A stretch of 64,000 nt of DNA from Alistipes sp. (GTDB taxonomy: Bacteria > Bacteroidota > Bacteroidia > Bacteroidales > Rikenellaceae), in the NCBI GenBank assembly GCA_017504265.1, contig JAFVRN010000038.1, forward strand, positions 101,630-165,629, given 5' to 3'. Positions 27,538 through 36,519 of the stretch are shown here, in pieces. Below the pieces are notes generated by a model. The model did not search any database, was not told the DNA's origin, and was given only the letters and a program-made list of their open reading frames with translations. Each line of letters opens with the position of its first letter. Within the stretch, counting starts at the first letter, position 1. Both the position numbers and the translations under genes were made by a program.

Positions 27538-28218
27538 CTACTTATTATCTGCCTCGTAGAGCTCGTCTACGACTTTAAGTACAATATCGGAAATATTGAG
27601 CGTCGGATCGGCATCGACAACCGATACGGCATTTACAACCATCTTGTAACGCTTGTCTGCATTGATCTGCTCAAAAGCACGACGTGTCAAGTCCTGGAAC
27701 TTATTCATAACCACCATCTGCTCCTCGGCAAGCTGCTGCTCCTCGGTCTGCAAGGCAGCACTCTCAGACTGTACCGAGCTCTGCAAAGCGGTCATACGTG
27801 ACTGTATAGACTCTCCCTTGCGCTGCAACTCCTCCTGCTTCTGCTGAGCATTAAGTGTGGTAATCAGACCCTTGCCATACTCCTCCTGAAGCTTTGCTGC
27901 ATCATCCTGCAACTTGTTGTACTCGGCAGCAAGACCCTGCTCCTTCTTTGCCCAACCCTCCTGCATTGTAACCATCTTCTGCTGGAAAGTCTGAACCTTC
28001 TCCTCCAAAGCACGACCCTCGGATGCGAACAATTTGCTCGATGCCATGATGTAGTCCAAGTCTACGTATACCACATCGCCACTCGCTACACACTCTACGG
28101 TACGCACCTCTGTAGCCTCGCCCTGCGCCTCAGTTGCAGGCTGCTCACCCTCAGTATTGGTATTGCATGATGCGAGCATAGAAAGTGCTGCAAAAGCGCA
28201 GAAAAATCCTCTTTTCAT
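27538..28218 (-). CDS. OmpH/Skp-like periplasmic chaperone lipoprotein
   Basis: The start at 28218 (MKRGFFCAFAALSMLASCNT) gives 226 aa and a clear lipobox LASC. An acidic linker and a strand GDVVYVDLDYIMASSK follow, then a long glutamine-rich helical hairpin (about residues 60-190) typical of OmpH/Skp tentacles. The tail (YKMVVNAVSVVDADPTLNISD) matches OmpH proteins of this phylum. Skp holds unfolded outer-membrane proteins in the periplasm; this lipid-anchored version is inferred to act likewise. Confidence 0.85.
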   Translation of the reverse strand: MKRGFFCAFAALSMLASCNTNTEGEQPATEAQGEATEVRTVECVASGDVVYVDLDYIMASSKLFASEGRALEEKVQTFQQKMVTMQEGWAKKEQGLAAEYNKLQDDAAKLQEEYGKGLITTLNAQQKQEELQRKGESIQSRMTALQSSVQSESAALQTEEQQLAEEQMVVMNKFQDLTRRAFEQINADKRYKMVVNAVSVVDADPTLNISDIVLKVVDELYEADNK

Positions 28219-28260
28219 AATTTTTATCACTGTTTTAGTTAATTTTCAATTTTCAAAACA

Positions 28261-28288
28261 CAAAGGTAAGAAAATTTATTTACTTTTG
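28261..28288. promoter_or_regulatory. Divergent promoters for the OmpH-like gene and ruvA
   Basis: The minus strand carries TACCTTTG at 28268-28261 for the lipoprotein, and the plus strand TACTTTTG at 28281-28288 for ruvA. The boxes lie back to back 12 bases apart. Confidence 0.55.
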
Positions 28289-28326
28289 TAAAAATTTTAG
28301 GATAATTTTCAAATATAGCAGAGAGT

Positions 28327-28920
28327 ATGTACGAATATATATCGGGTCGAGTTACGGAGGCTACACCTACGTATGCCGTGATAGAGGCAGCAGGCGTAGG
28401 TTACATGTTGAGCATATCGCTTAAAACCTTCTCCGACATAGAACATTGCAACGAGGTACGACTCTACACACACTTTGTCGTACGTGAGGACCAACAGACC
28501 CTATTCGGATTTAGCACCAAGCTTGAACGCGAGCTATTTAGGCAGCTTATAAGCGTATCGGGCGTTGGTGGCAACACGGCACGTATGATACTCTCGACAT
28601 ACTCGCCCGAGGAGTTGCAAAATATCATAGCTACCGAGAATGCCGTTCTGCTCAAAAACGTGAAGGGTTTAGGTCTGAAAACGGCACAAAAGATTATCGT
28701 GGAGCTTTCGGGCAAGATGATAGAATTGGGAGCAAGCGACATGATGCTCACGAGCAAGGGTCGCGGCCAAAGCAACAAAAACTACGATGAGGCTCTCGCT
28801 GCACTATCGATGCTTGGCTTCCAGAAGTCCGCCTCCGAGAAGGTACTCACAGAGATATTCAGACAGAATAGCAGCATAAATGTAGAGGATGCCATACGCA
28901 CGGCATTGAAGCGTTTGTAG
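28327..28920 (+). CDS. ruvA: Holliday junction helicase subunit RuvA
   Basis: This 197-aa protein is the tetrameric Holliday-junction-binding partner of RuvB. Domain I is an OB fold (MYEYISGRVTEATPTYAVIE). Two helix-hairpin-helix motifs follow (LISVSGVGGNTARMIL, LLKNVKGLGLKTAQKIIVEL). The C-terminal UBA-like domain III (DEALAALSMLGFQKSASEKV, then EDAIRTALKRL) contacts RuvB. Full length; ruvB and ruvC are not in the window. Confidence 0.95.
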   Translation: MYEYISGRVTEATPTYAVIEAAGVGYMLSISLKTFSDIEHCNEVRLYTHFVVREDQQTLFGFSTKLERELFRQLISVSGVGGNTARMILSTYSPEELQNIIATENAVLLKNVKGLGLKTAQKIIVELSGKMIELGASDMMLTSKGRGQSNKNYDEALAALSMLGFQKSASEKVLTEIFRQNSSINVEDAIRTALKRL

Positions 28921-28961
28921 CGATATTCCGCAAAAAATGAGTAATGTTGCAAAATAATTGC

Positions 28962-28969
28962 TAAATTTG
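28962..28969 (+). promoter_or_regulatory. -7 element of the FKBP-like lipoprotein pair
   Basis: TAAATTTG, exact to consensus, 15 bases before the chosen ATG. This makes the upstream in-frame GTG at 28969 untenable as a start. Confidence 0.5.
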
Positions 28970-28983
28970 TGCGATTATATAGT

Positions 28984-29622
28984 ATGTATATGGCTTCAAC
29001 GAGAATAATACGCCCTCTTAGCACCATGCTTGTCGTGCTAATCAGCTTGGCTACGGCAGGTGTTGCATGCAGCAACGAGACAGATACCACACTCACCTCG
29101 CAGCAGGAGAGCATACAGAAGTATCTCGAAGGCTCACACCAACCACGCCTTATCCCCGAGGCTGAACTCGGCTCGTCACTCGACGACCAACCGCAATACT
29201 ACACGCAATGGGGGCTGGATATCTTCCGATACATATCTACGATGTATGCCGAGGGTCGTGACAGCTTGCCTGTTGCCGAAAATGGCGATATACTATCAAT
29301 AACCTATACAGCCTATATATTCACCGGCAACGCACCTTCGATTGCCAATATGTATGCCACCAACGACAGCGCATCTATCGAACAATTACAACAAGCCGGC
29401 CTTAACACCGAATATGAGTGGACAACCGATCCATACGAGTTTATGTTGGGTAATGGCGATGTTCTTAACTCACTCGACATAGCCTTGGAGGGTTGTCACA
29501 AGGGTGACAGCGTCGAGGTATACCTCACATTTGAGGGGGGATATGGCAACAACTATATCGGCAAGGTACCGAGTAAGTCGTCGGTAGTATGGTTTATAAC
29601 GATTAATGATATTAAAAAGTAA
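28984..29622 (+). CDS. FKBP-type peptidyl-prolyl isomerase-like lipoprotein
   Basis: The product has 212 aa from the ATG at 28984; a further ATG lies at 28990. A signal peptide ends in a lipobox-like GVACSN. The second half has the FKBP order: NGDILSITYTAYIFTG for the first strand, YEFMLGNGDVLNSLDIALEG for the active-site flap region, and KGDSVEVYLTFEGGYGNNYIG for the G-Y loop. Several FKBP pocket residues seem replaced, so isomerase activity is uncertain. A chaperone role in the periplasm or at the cell surface is inferred. It is paired with the next gene, 10 bases downstream. Confidence 0.75.
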   Translation: MYMASTRIIRPLSTMLVVLISLATAGVACSNETDTTLTSQQESIQKYLEGSHQPRLIPEAELGSSLDDQPQYYTQWGLDIFRYISTMYAEGRDSLPVAENGDILSITYTAYIFTGNAPSIANMYATNDSASIEQLQQAGLNTEYEWTTDPYEFMLGNGDVLNSLDIALEGCHKGDSVEVYLTFEGGYGNNYIGKVPSKSSVVWFITINDIKK

Positions 29623-29632
29623 CTCATAGATA

Positions 29633-31174
29633 ATGAAAAAGATACTCAATATAGTAGCAATAATTGCAGCACTCATCACCTATGCCTGTGTCGAGGATCC
29701 GCAACCATCGTTCGAGGAGTTGGAGCAGAGGTCACTTAAAGCGTGGATAGAGAAGCACCATCCCGAACTAAAGAATAACTATCAGGAGAATGGTGGTTAC
29801 TATGTCGAGGTATTGGACGAAGGATGTATCGACTCGCTACCCATCAGCGGTCAGGATGTATGGGTATGGTGTGATTTCACAGGCCGCGATCTACGTGGCA
29901 ATGTATGCGAGACACGTGACTGGGAGATAGCCTACCAGCAGGGTACTTACAACGCTCATACGCACTATACTCCCTACTATCGTTTCAGCGGAAAGGAGAC
30001 CTTCACGCAGCTTGAAGGCACATATCTCGCCACCTATAACAAGCTAAACATCGATGGCGAGGAGTACAGCGTACGTTATGGCACAAAGCTTCGTCTATAT
30101 CTTCCATCGTCGATTATCGGCAACGAAACGGGCATAACGGCAGATGGCGGCTACGAGGGGCAGTTTACCTTAGATGGCAACAAGCCAATGATTGTCGATA
30201 TGACTATATATGGCCACGTAAACAACCCTGTGGCATACGAAGGTAACCGCATAGATGCCTTCGCCGAGATAAATGGAGGTCTATGTACCGAGCATCGTAC
30301 AATCATAGAGAGCGATGACGAGGCAGCTACCTCATCACGCATGCGTCGCACCACACGTGGCGAGGAGGAGGAGACGGTAGACAAACGTCCCTTGGAGTTC
30401 TACGACGGACGCTGGCATCAGCCCATAGACACCGTTGCTCACCTATATGTAAACTACGCATATACTCCCGCCTCTATGTCGTTCGACTATCAGGCCATAG
30501 GTACAGATACAATGATGTATCCCGGAGAGAATGGCTACACATCAGGATTGATATATGGTTCTCAGACTCTTAGCGACATTGACCGTCGCATAAACGAGGC
30601 TCTCATAGAGCGTTTTGGCAAGGGTATCACCTATGATGAGGTACTCACAGCCGACTCTATACAAACCAAGGCTACGGCAAACGTTTGGTATATTGGTCGT
30701 TTCTTGGACGGCTACATCTTCGACACCAATATCGATGAGGTTAAGGAGATTGTATATGGTTCGGTGGAGGCAAGCGGCTCGGCTATAAGCTTTAATACCG
30801 ATAAGCCTGAGGATAACGACTACATCTTTGCTTGGAACTTCTCGATACCTACCCTACGTCGCGGACAGTGGGCGGCGATACTCACCGTATCTACCTATGG
30901 CTATGGTATCACGGGAGTGGCCGGTTCACACACCTCTACCACAACCAACAACGATGCGTACTACGACTATCTGAACTACTATAACTACTCAAACTATCTG
31001 AATAGCTACTATGGCTACGGCTATGGCGGTATGTACAACAACGGCTATTACGGCTATAACCCATATTACTATGGTATGGCAACATCGACCGAAGAGAGTG
31101 AGACAGTCGTTACCACCTCTACCGAGATTGGAGCATACACCCCACTGCTATTCCAAATATTTGTAGCCAAGTAA
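29633..31174 (+). CDS. Large FKBP-like lipoprotein with Tyr/Gly/Asn-rich insertion
   Basis: This 513-aa protein has a short signal peptide and a lipobox-like ITYACVED (Cys19). An N-terminal FKBP-like unit (DVWVWCDFTGRDLRGNV, then YRFSGKETFTQLEGTYL) is followed by an acidic linker (ESDDEAATSSR...GEEEETVDK) and a second beta domain. Near residues 435-480 lies a low-complexity stretch made mostly of Tyr, Asn and Gly, then a terminal strand LLFQIFVAK. I do not recognise an enzyme. It is cotranscribed with the smaller FKBP-like lipoprotein and converges on the EamA gene with only 13 bases between stops. Confidence 0.65.
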   Translation: MKKILNIVAIIAALITYACVEDPQPSFEELEQRSLKAWIEKHHPELKNNYQENGGYYVEVLDEGCIDSLPISGQDVWVWCDFTGRDLRGNVCETRDWEIAYQQGTYNAHTHYTPYYRFSGKETFTQLEGTYLATYNKLNIDGEEYSVRYGTKLRLYLPSSIIGNETGITADGGYEGQFTLDGNKPMIVDMTIYGHVNNPVAYEGNRIDAFAEINGGLCTEHRTIIESDDEAATSSRMRRTTRGEEEETVDKRPLEFYDGRWHQPIDTVAHLYVNYAYTPASMSFDYQAIGTDTMMYPGENGYTSGLIYGSQTLSDIDRRINEALIERFGKGITYDEVLTADSIQTKATANVWYIGRFLDGYIFDTNIDEVKEIVYGSVEASGSAISFNTDKPEDNDYIFAWNFSIPTLRRGQWAAILTVSTYGYGITGVAGSHTSTTTNNDAYYDYLNYYNYSNYLNSYYGYGYGGMYNNGYYGYNPYYYGMATSTEESETVVTTSTEIGAYTPLLFQIFVAK

Positions 31175-31187
31175 TGGGCAGCCACAC

Positions 31188-32093
31188 TTAACTGACGCTT
31201 CCCACGGCAAGTAGCACCATACCAAATAGTATAAGCAACATATCGAGAAACTTGGCACGCAGGTTTTTCTCGCCAAATAGAAGTGCTCCACATAGGAAGG
31301 TCACAATAACCGAGGAGCGTCGTATCATAGATATTACGGCAATCATCGAGCCGTCAGCATCCAACGCGTGGTAGTAGCAAAGGTCAGCAGCCGATACAAA
31401 GATACTAATTAGCGGTATAGTCCACCTCCAAACAAAGGGTTCGGCAGCACGGCGAGGCATCCACACCACAAGAGCTATGATGCTCATCATAATCAACTGA
31501 TAGAGGCTAAACCAGCTTTGCACAAAAAGTGGATCGATGCCACGCGTCGATATGATATACTTATCGTATAGACCACTAACCGCTCCAAGTAGCATTGCAG
31601 CAAATAGCGCCCATACATATCTGTTACTCGTAAAATGAATACTCTCCCTACGTCCTGCACGGCTCAGTAGATATAGCGAGATAATAGTGAGAAGTACACC
31701 TCCCCACTGCCACACATTAAGACGCTCACCGAAGAGGAGCAGAGCACCAAGCAGTACAACAACAGGGCGTGTTGCATTTACCGGCCCTACGATGGTCAGC
31801 GGCAGATGCTTTATGGCGTAGTATCCCAATAGCCATGACGACAGGGTTATCGCAGCCTTTATAACAACGAATATATGCCACTCTACACTCCCCGATACCG
31901 AGCCTATTGGTATATCATCCAACCAGCCTAACGATAGTTCGGCATCGAGAATTACCGGAAGGAAAATAAGCGTCGAGAAGAGCGTATTGAGCCATAAAAC
32001 CGCAACTACGGCATTATCCGCCAATGACCTCTTCTTGGCTACGTCGTAAAATCCCAGCAGCAGAGCCGACAGAAAGGCCACCCCAACCCACAT
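31188..32093 (-). CDS. EamA/DMT-family transporter
   Basis: This 301-aa inner-membrane protein has ten hydrophobic segments arranged as two EamA repeats, each ending in a typical LLFGERLNVWQWGGVLLTII or LLFGEKNLRAKFLDMLLILFG segment. EamA transporters export amino acids, nucleotides or other metabolites; the substrate is unknown. It is the last gene of the mltG operon, 17 bases after the prenyltransferase. Confidence 0.85.
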   Translation of the reverse strand: MWVGVAFLSALLLGFYDVAKKRSLADNAVVAVLWLNTLFSTLIFLPVILDAELSLGWLDDIPIGSVSGSVEWHIFVVIKAAITLSSWLLGYYAIKHLPLTIVGPVNATRPVVVLLGALLLFGERLNVWQWGGVLLTIISLYLLSRAGRRESIHFTSNRYVWALFAAMLLGAVSGLYDKYIISTRGIDPLFVQSWFSLYQLIMMSIIALVVWMPRRAAEPFVWRWTIPLISIFVSAADLCYYHALDADGSMIAVISMIRRSSVIVTFLCGALLFGEKNLRAKFLDMLLILFGMVLLAVGSVS

Positions 32094-32110
32094 AAAGCAA
32101 TACTTTATAA

Positions 32111-32974
32111 CTAATATACAAGTAAGTTGGCAATCAGATATATAGCCAAAGACATACTTGCCAAGGCATTAAGCGTTCCGAAGGCTATACCGATATTACG
32201 CTGGCGCGTAGGTGTAACGAGGATATGCTCCAAGGCAAGGATTGCAACAAAGTGAGCTACACCCAATACCAACAACCACGACATAGGCTGATACGAAGCA
32301 TACCATAGCAACAAGCCAACGCTTGAGATGTGTAGTAGCGCACTTATTATAAGCGAGGTACGCGGTGAGAAGCGTGATGGGATTGAGTGCAGGCCATTCT
32401 CTCTATCAAATGCGGCATCTTGCAACGCATAGATAATATCAAAGCCGCTACACCACGTCATAACCACAAGTGCAAGAATCCAGCACTCCAACGATGCACT
32501 ACCTGCAACAGCCATATATGCACCTACGGGAGCTATGCCAAGCGACACACCTAAGACGATATGTGCCAGCGAGGTAAAACGCTTACAATAGCTATAACCC
32601 ATAACAATAAGTAGTGCCACAGGCGAAAGCCATCCACACAACGTATTGATAGTAGCTGCAACAGCGATAAAAAGCAGCGCATTTATCACCACGAAACCTA
32701 TTGCACCACGCACCGAGACACGCCCCGCAGGTATTTCACGCTCGGCAGTACGGGGATTCTTGGCATCAATATCTCTATCTACAAGACGGTTGAAGCCCAT
32801 AGCCACATTACGGGCAAAGACCATACATCCTATCACCTGCAACAGCAGCAGCCAAAGGCTCTTTTCGGGCGATAGTGTAGTCCACGCATAGACGAACGAG
32901 AGCAATGCAAATGGCATTGCAAAGATGGTATGCGAGAACTTCACAAGACGAAGATAATCCAACACTTTATTCAT
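32111..32974 (-). CDS. UbiA-family prenyltransferase, MqnP-like
   Basis: This 287-aa membrane enzyme transfers a polyprenyl tail to an aromatic acid in quinone synthesis. The first Asp-rich motif is [20 protein letters not shown] (residues 62-81) and the second is [12 protein letters not shown] (about 177-188). The NR...DID...NPRT form, rather than ND...DRDV, resembles MqnP of the futalosine menaquinone pathway more than UbiA or MenA; that call is tentative. The ATG at 32974 follows the thioesterase stop; a GTG one codon earlier is also in frame. Confidence 0.82.
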   Translation of the reverse strand: MNKVLDYLRLVKFSHTIFAMPFALLSFVYAWTTLSPEKSLWLLLLQVIGCMVFARNVAMGFNRLVDRDIDAKNPRTAEREIPAGRVSVRGAIGFVVINALLFIAVAATINTLCGWLSPVALLIVMGYSYCKRFTSLAHIVLGVSLGIAPVGAYMAVAGSASLECWILALVVMTWCSGFDIIYALQDAAFDRENGLHSIPSRFSPRTSLIISALLHISSVGLLLWYASYQPMSWLLVLGVAHFVAILALEHILVTPTRQRNIGIAFGTLNALASMSLAIYLIANLLVY

Positions 32975-32976
32975 CA

Positions 32977-33402
32977 CTACTCCCTATTAAACTCTCTTTC
33001 GAGAACCTCCATAAGCCACTTTGGAGCGCGTTGCGGACGACGAGTATGGCTATCTATAAAGCCGAGTGTCGTAAGTCCCGAAGCGATATGACGACCATCC
33101 TCGCCACTAATCTCATAGCGGAAGGTCATACGTGCCATAGGTAACTCATCGACAAAGGCTCGTACCGTAATAAGCTCATCGTAATATGCCGGCTGACGAT
33201 ACTTGACCTGCACCTCGATGATGGGCATCATAACGCCACGACGCTCCATCTCGGCATATGTAAGGCCTATGGCTCTAAGCCACTCCGTGCGTGCAACCTC
33301 GAAGAACTTAACATAGTTGGAGTGGTGCACGATACCCATTTGGTCGGTATGGTGATACTCTACACGTATCTGCGCATCAAAACTTCGCATAGCAACATAC
33401 AT
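32977..33402 (-). CDS. Acyl-CoA thioesterase, YbgC/4-hydroxybenzoyl-CoA type
   Basis: This 141-aa single hotdog-fold protein carries the signature YHHTDQMGIVHHSNYVKFFE, whose Asp is the catalytic residue of the YbgC/FcbC class. It hydrolyses short acyl-CoA or acyl-ACP esters. The start is either the ATG at 33402 or the one at 33390, which removes MYVA. It lies 6 bases after the DUF4293 gene and touches the prenyltransferase gene. Confidence 0.88.
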   Translation of the reverse strand: MYVAMRSFDAQIRVEYHHTDQMGIVHHSNYVKFFEVARTEWLRAIGLTYAEMERRGVMMPIIEVQVKYRQPAYYDELITVRAFVDELPMARMTFRYEISGEDGRHIASGLTTLGFIDSHTRRPQRAPKWLMEVLEREFNRE

Positions 33403-33408
33403 TACCCA

Positions 33409-33870
33409 TTAACGAATACGGTCAAGCGAGCGTACAAGCACCTCATCCTTAAATATCGCTCTACCTGCAAGATATATAAAAAGCATAGCTATAAGCGGCA
33501 TAGGTGCAGCCCAGCCTAACTGACGGTGACCTATCTCTACATCTTCAAAGACATTAGAGCCCGAAAGCCAATAGTAAAGGATGATGAAGAAGAGCGCACC
33601 GAGAAGTATAACCATCTCAGCGGCACATAGGCGCACCTGCAACTGACGACGCTTAAAGAGGAAGATGATAATCAAAGGTAGCAACGTGCCCAACACCAAA
33701 AGTATTCCCATCCAGATGGTGCTCTGCGACTCACCTCCACCGGCAAGCTCAAAGGCCGACAGTGTATATTCCACATCGCCGATAAGAAATGTTGCAATGG
33801 GGGCAAAAAGTGTAACCGACATAAGGGCTACGGCAATCAAAAGATAGAGTGTCTGTATTCGCTGTATCAT
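33409..33870 (-). CDS. DUF4293 family membrane protein
   Basis: This 153-aa protein has four membrane helices. It opens MIQRIQTLYLLIAVALMSV, the family signature, and has a cytosolic KRRQLQVRLC loop. Members are found only in Bacteroidota and have no known role. It sits between the glycosyltransferase and thioesterase genes in the mltG operon. Confidence 0.85.
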   Translation of the reverse strand: MIQRIQTLYLLIAVALMSVTLFAPIATFLIGDVEYTLSAFELAGGGESQSTIWMGILLVLGTLLPLIIIFLFKRRQLQVRLCAAEMVILLGALFFIILYYWLSGSNVFEDVEIGHRQLGWAAPMPLIAMLFIYLAGRAIFKDEVLVRSLDRIR

Positions 33871-33905
33871 AATATTTTATTTTAATTATTTCGATTAATC
33901 GGCTG

Positions 33906-34850
33906 CTACTCCAAACTCTCATCTACGAGGTAGTGGTTACGGTCCACAGCCCGACGGTTAATCATCTCACCAAGAAATCCCGCCAAAAAGAGCTGCACGC
34001 CAAGCACTATGGCTACCAACGAGAGATAGAACAGCGGTTGGTTGGTGAGCGGTGCCCCTATTGTAAACTTCTCGACGATAATCCACGCCACGGCTACAAA
34101 GCCTACGATGAACATAAGCGTACCAAGACCACCAAAAATATACATAGGCGAGCGGCCGAAGCGCGACATAAACGTCACGGTAATAAGGTCGATATATCCC
34201 TTAATCATACGCTCTATGCCAAACTTAGAGTATCCGTATTTTCGTTCGTGATGCTCCACGACCTTCTCTCCGATACGCTTAAAACCTGCATTCTTTGCCA
34301 GCAGCGGTATGTAGCGATGCATCTCACCATATACCTCAATAGACTTAACCACCTTACGACGATACGCCTTCAAGCCACAGTTGAAGTCGTGAAGTTTAAT
34401 GCCCGACATCAGCCTGACGGTAAAGTTAAAGAACTTGCTTGGCCAACGCTTGCCTATGGGGTCAAGACGTCGTTTCTTCCAACCCGACACAAGGTCGTAG
34501 CCATCCTCCAATATCATACGTCGCATCTCGGGAATCTCGTCGGGAGAGTCCTGCAAATCGGCATCCATGGTAAATACCACCTCGCCACGAGCCATATCAA
34601 ATCCCGCGTATAATGCTGCCGACTTGCCATAGTTGCGCATAAAGCTAAGGCCTCGTATCGCGCTATACTGCTCTTTAAGAGCCTCGACAACAGCCCACGA
34701 GCCATCCGTAGAGCCATCATCAACCATGATAATCTCATAACTGAGACTATTCTCGCGAGCCACACGGTCTATCCACGCTACAAGTTCGGGTAGCGATTCG
34801 ACCTCGTTATACAGTGGCACAACAACCGATATATCGATACTCTTTTCCAT
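33906..34850 (-). CDS. Family 2 glycosyltransferase (dolichyl/undecaprenyl-phosphate sugar synthase type)
   Basis: This 314-aa GT-A enzyme has VVPLYNEVESLPELV at the N-terminus, the nucleotide site IIMVDDGSTDGSW and the metal site FTMDADLQDSPDEIPEM. Two C-terminal membrane helices (about 230-290) follow. This matches the GtrB/ArnC/DPM1-like group, which loads a sugar on polyprenyl phosphate at the inner membrane for envelope glycans. The sugar cannot be told. It is 3 bases after the DUF4199 gene. Confidence 0.9.
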   Translation of the reverse strand: MEKSIDISVVVPLYNEVESLPELVAWIDRVARENSLSYEIIMVDDGSTDGSWAVVEALKEQYSAIRGLSFMRNYGKSAALYAGFDMARGEVVFTMDADLQDSPDEIPEMRRMILEDGYDLVSGWKKRRLDPIGKRWPSKFFNFTVRLMSGIKLHDFNCGLKAYRRKVVKSIEVYGEMHRYIPLLAKNAGFKRIGEKVVEHHERKYGYSKFGIERMIKGYIDLITVTFMSRFGRSPMYIFGGLGTLMFIVGFVAVAWIIVEKFTIGAPLTNQPLFYLSLVAIVLGVQLFLAGFLGEMINRRAVDRNHYLVDESLE

Positions 34851-34853
34851 AGA

Positions 34854-35435
34854 TTAATCCTCCTGAATAAAGATATTAGGCTCACGGCGCACAAAGGCCG
34901 CTATGATAAGACCTACGAATCCACCTCCTATGATATAGTTATTTACCGAGGCAAGAACATTATCCAATATGGTTGGTTGCTCGGCACCACGCAACTCTTT
35001 TGCCGTATGTCCCAACATCTCGACATACTCTTTCTCCATATCCATAGATGCCATATATGGTGTCATCTCACCCATACGTGCGACCATACCATCGATATAG
35101 GCCTCATATCCCATGGCCGATATAAATATTGTGGTAACCACACCCACAACAACACCCGTAAGGATAGATACCATAAGCACATAGGATAACGCCTGGGCAT
35201 AACCGAAGCCTTGACGCGGATCGCAACCCTCGGCACGTCGTCGTGCCGAACGGTATAACATCCAGATAAAGAGTGCAATAAAGGCAATCCACTCCACAAA
35301 GTAGAGTAACGACATCGTCGATATTGACAAATCGCTATAGGCCATTATATATCGTTCGACAATACTCGACAACGACATTACCACGCCCAGCATAGCACCC
35401 GAACGCAATACATCTGTCCAAAAACCTCTGTTCAT
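34854..35435 (-). CDS. DUF4199 family membrane protein
   Basis: This 193-aa protein has four membrane helices and the DUF4199 pattern (RSGAMLGVVMSL at the N-terminus, GFGYAQALSYVLMVSILTGV in the middle, a periplasmic helical loop, then a last helix). The function is unknown; it is confined to Bacteroidota and often lies beside GT2 genes, as here. It is 21 bases after mltG. Confidence 0.83.
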   Translation of the reverse strand: MNRGFWTDVLRSGAMLGVVMSLSSIVERYIMAYSDLSISTMSLLYFVEWIAFIALFIWMLYRSARRRAEGCDPRQGFGYAQALSYVLMVSILTGVVVGVVTTIFISAMGYEAYIDGMVARMGEMTPYMASMDMEKEYVEMLGHTAKELRGAEQPTILDNVLASVNNYIIGGGFVGLIIAAFVRREPNIFIQED

Positions 35436-35456
35436 AACACTATATTTTACTTTTAA

Positions 35457-36473
35457 TTATCTTATATTCATACTCTCCAATGCACGGTGGTAGGCCCTGG
35501 CATTACGCTCATGCTCACGATGGCTACGCGCAAAATTATGACGGCCATCCATCTCGGGACGAGCACAGAAATAGTAATAATCGTGCTCCTCGTAGTCCAA
35601 TACGGCCTCGATAACCGCCATATCGGGCATAGCAATTGGCGTAGGAGGCAGGCCGACGTACTTATAAGTATTATATGGAGAGTTCACCTCCAAATGGCGA
35701 TATAATATTCGCTTCAACGCAGGATCACCCACAGCATACTTCACCGTAGGATCTGCCTGTAGAGGCATACCGCTACGCAGACGATTGATATATACTCCGG
35801 CTACACGCGACATCTCCTCCTTAGCAGAGGTCTCCATATGCACAATCGAGGCGAGTGTCATAACCTCATAAGGTGTCATATCCAAACGTCGCAACTGCTC
35901 CTGTCGCTGCTCTGCGGCCCAATACTTATCACTCTCTGCCTTCATACGCTCGATAAATCCCTTCGCCGATATGTTGGCATATACCTCATAGGTATTGGGT
36001 AGAAATATCGAGAACATTGCCTCCGCGGTATCGAAACCCATCTGTTGTATAATTGCTGTATCACGCAGTGCTGCAATAATATCTTCGTAATCGGCATCAA
36101 TCTGCGAGGCCACCTTCTCGGCGAGAGCCTCGGGCGTAAGAGCATTGTTTATCCTTAGGCGCACCGTGCCATCATTACCGAACTTCAAGCGACGTGCTAC
36201 ATCTATAACCGACATCCCCGCATCGAAGGTATATCGTCCCGCCTCTATGCCTCGTGTAAGATTGATATGCCAGGCATAGACATCGAAGGCAAGGTCTTTA
36301 TCAATAACCTCCTTGACACTGTTTGCCTGCTCGGCGTAGCTGATATCGCCATCTATTGTGACTATGGTGCGTTGCGAAACAGCCGTGCCGTAGAACATCG
36401 TATACGTCACAACAGCCATAACTATCACGCACACAAGCAATAATGCTACTATATATATAATTTTCTTTCGCAT
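35457..36473 (-). CDS. mltG: Endolytic transglycosylase MltG
   Basis: This 338-aa enzyme cleaves nascent peptidoglycan at the inner membrane and sets glycan strand length. The start is the ATG at 36473 (MRKKIIYIVALLLVCVIVMA), which opens with a membrane anchor; the frame continues upstream but runs into the SRP RNA promoter region. The YceG core shows FLPNTYEVYANISAKGF and LASIVHMETSAKEEMSRVAG followed by INRLRSGMPLQADPTVKYA. The Glu of the MET motif aligns with the catalytic Glu of E. coli IVEKET; the preceding Glu of that motif is His here. It heads a seven-gene operon. Confidence 0.93.
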   Translation of the reverse strand: MRKKIIYIVALLLVCVIVMAVVTYTMFYGTAVSQRTIVTIDGDISYAEQANSVKEVIDKDLAFDVYAWHINLTRGIEAGRYTFDAGMSVIDVARRLKFGNDGTVRLRINNALTPEALAEKVASQIDADYEDIIAALRDTAIIQQMGFDTAEAMFSIFLPNTYEVYANISAKGFIERMKAESDKYWAAEQRQEQLRRLDMTPYEVMTLASIVHMETSAKEEMSRVAGVYINRLRSGMPLQADPTVKYAVGDPALKRILYRHLEVNSPYNTYKYVGLPPTPIAMPDMAVIEAVLDYEEHDYYYFCARPEMDGRHNFARSHREHERNARAYHRALESMNIR

Positions 36474-36486
36474 TTCTTCTATTTTT

Positions 36487-36517
36487 TTTGCAAAGATACA
36501 TTTTTTTTGTACTTTTG
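36487..36517 (+). promoter_or_regulatory. Promoter of the SRP RNA
   Basis: TTTG (36487-36490), a 19-base spacer, then TACTTTTG (36510-36517), exact to consensus, immediately before the RNA. Confidence 0.75.
36491..36498 (-). promoter_or_regulatory. -7 element of mltG
   Basis: TATCTTTG on the minus strand, about 18 bases before the mltG ATG. It lies inside the spacer of the SRP RNA promoter, so the two divergent promoters overlap. Confidence 0.55.
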
Positions 36518-36519
36518 CA

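Noticed and set aside
28969-28983. GTG start for the FKBP-like lipoprotein
   Set aside because: The GTG overlaps the last base of a consensus -7 box. The ATGs at 28984 and 28990 give a better signal peptide.
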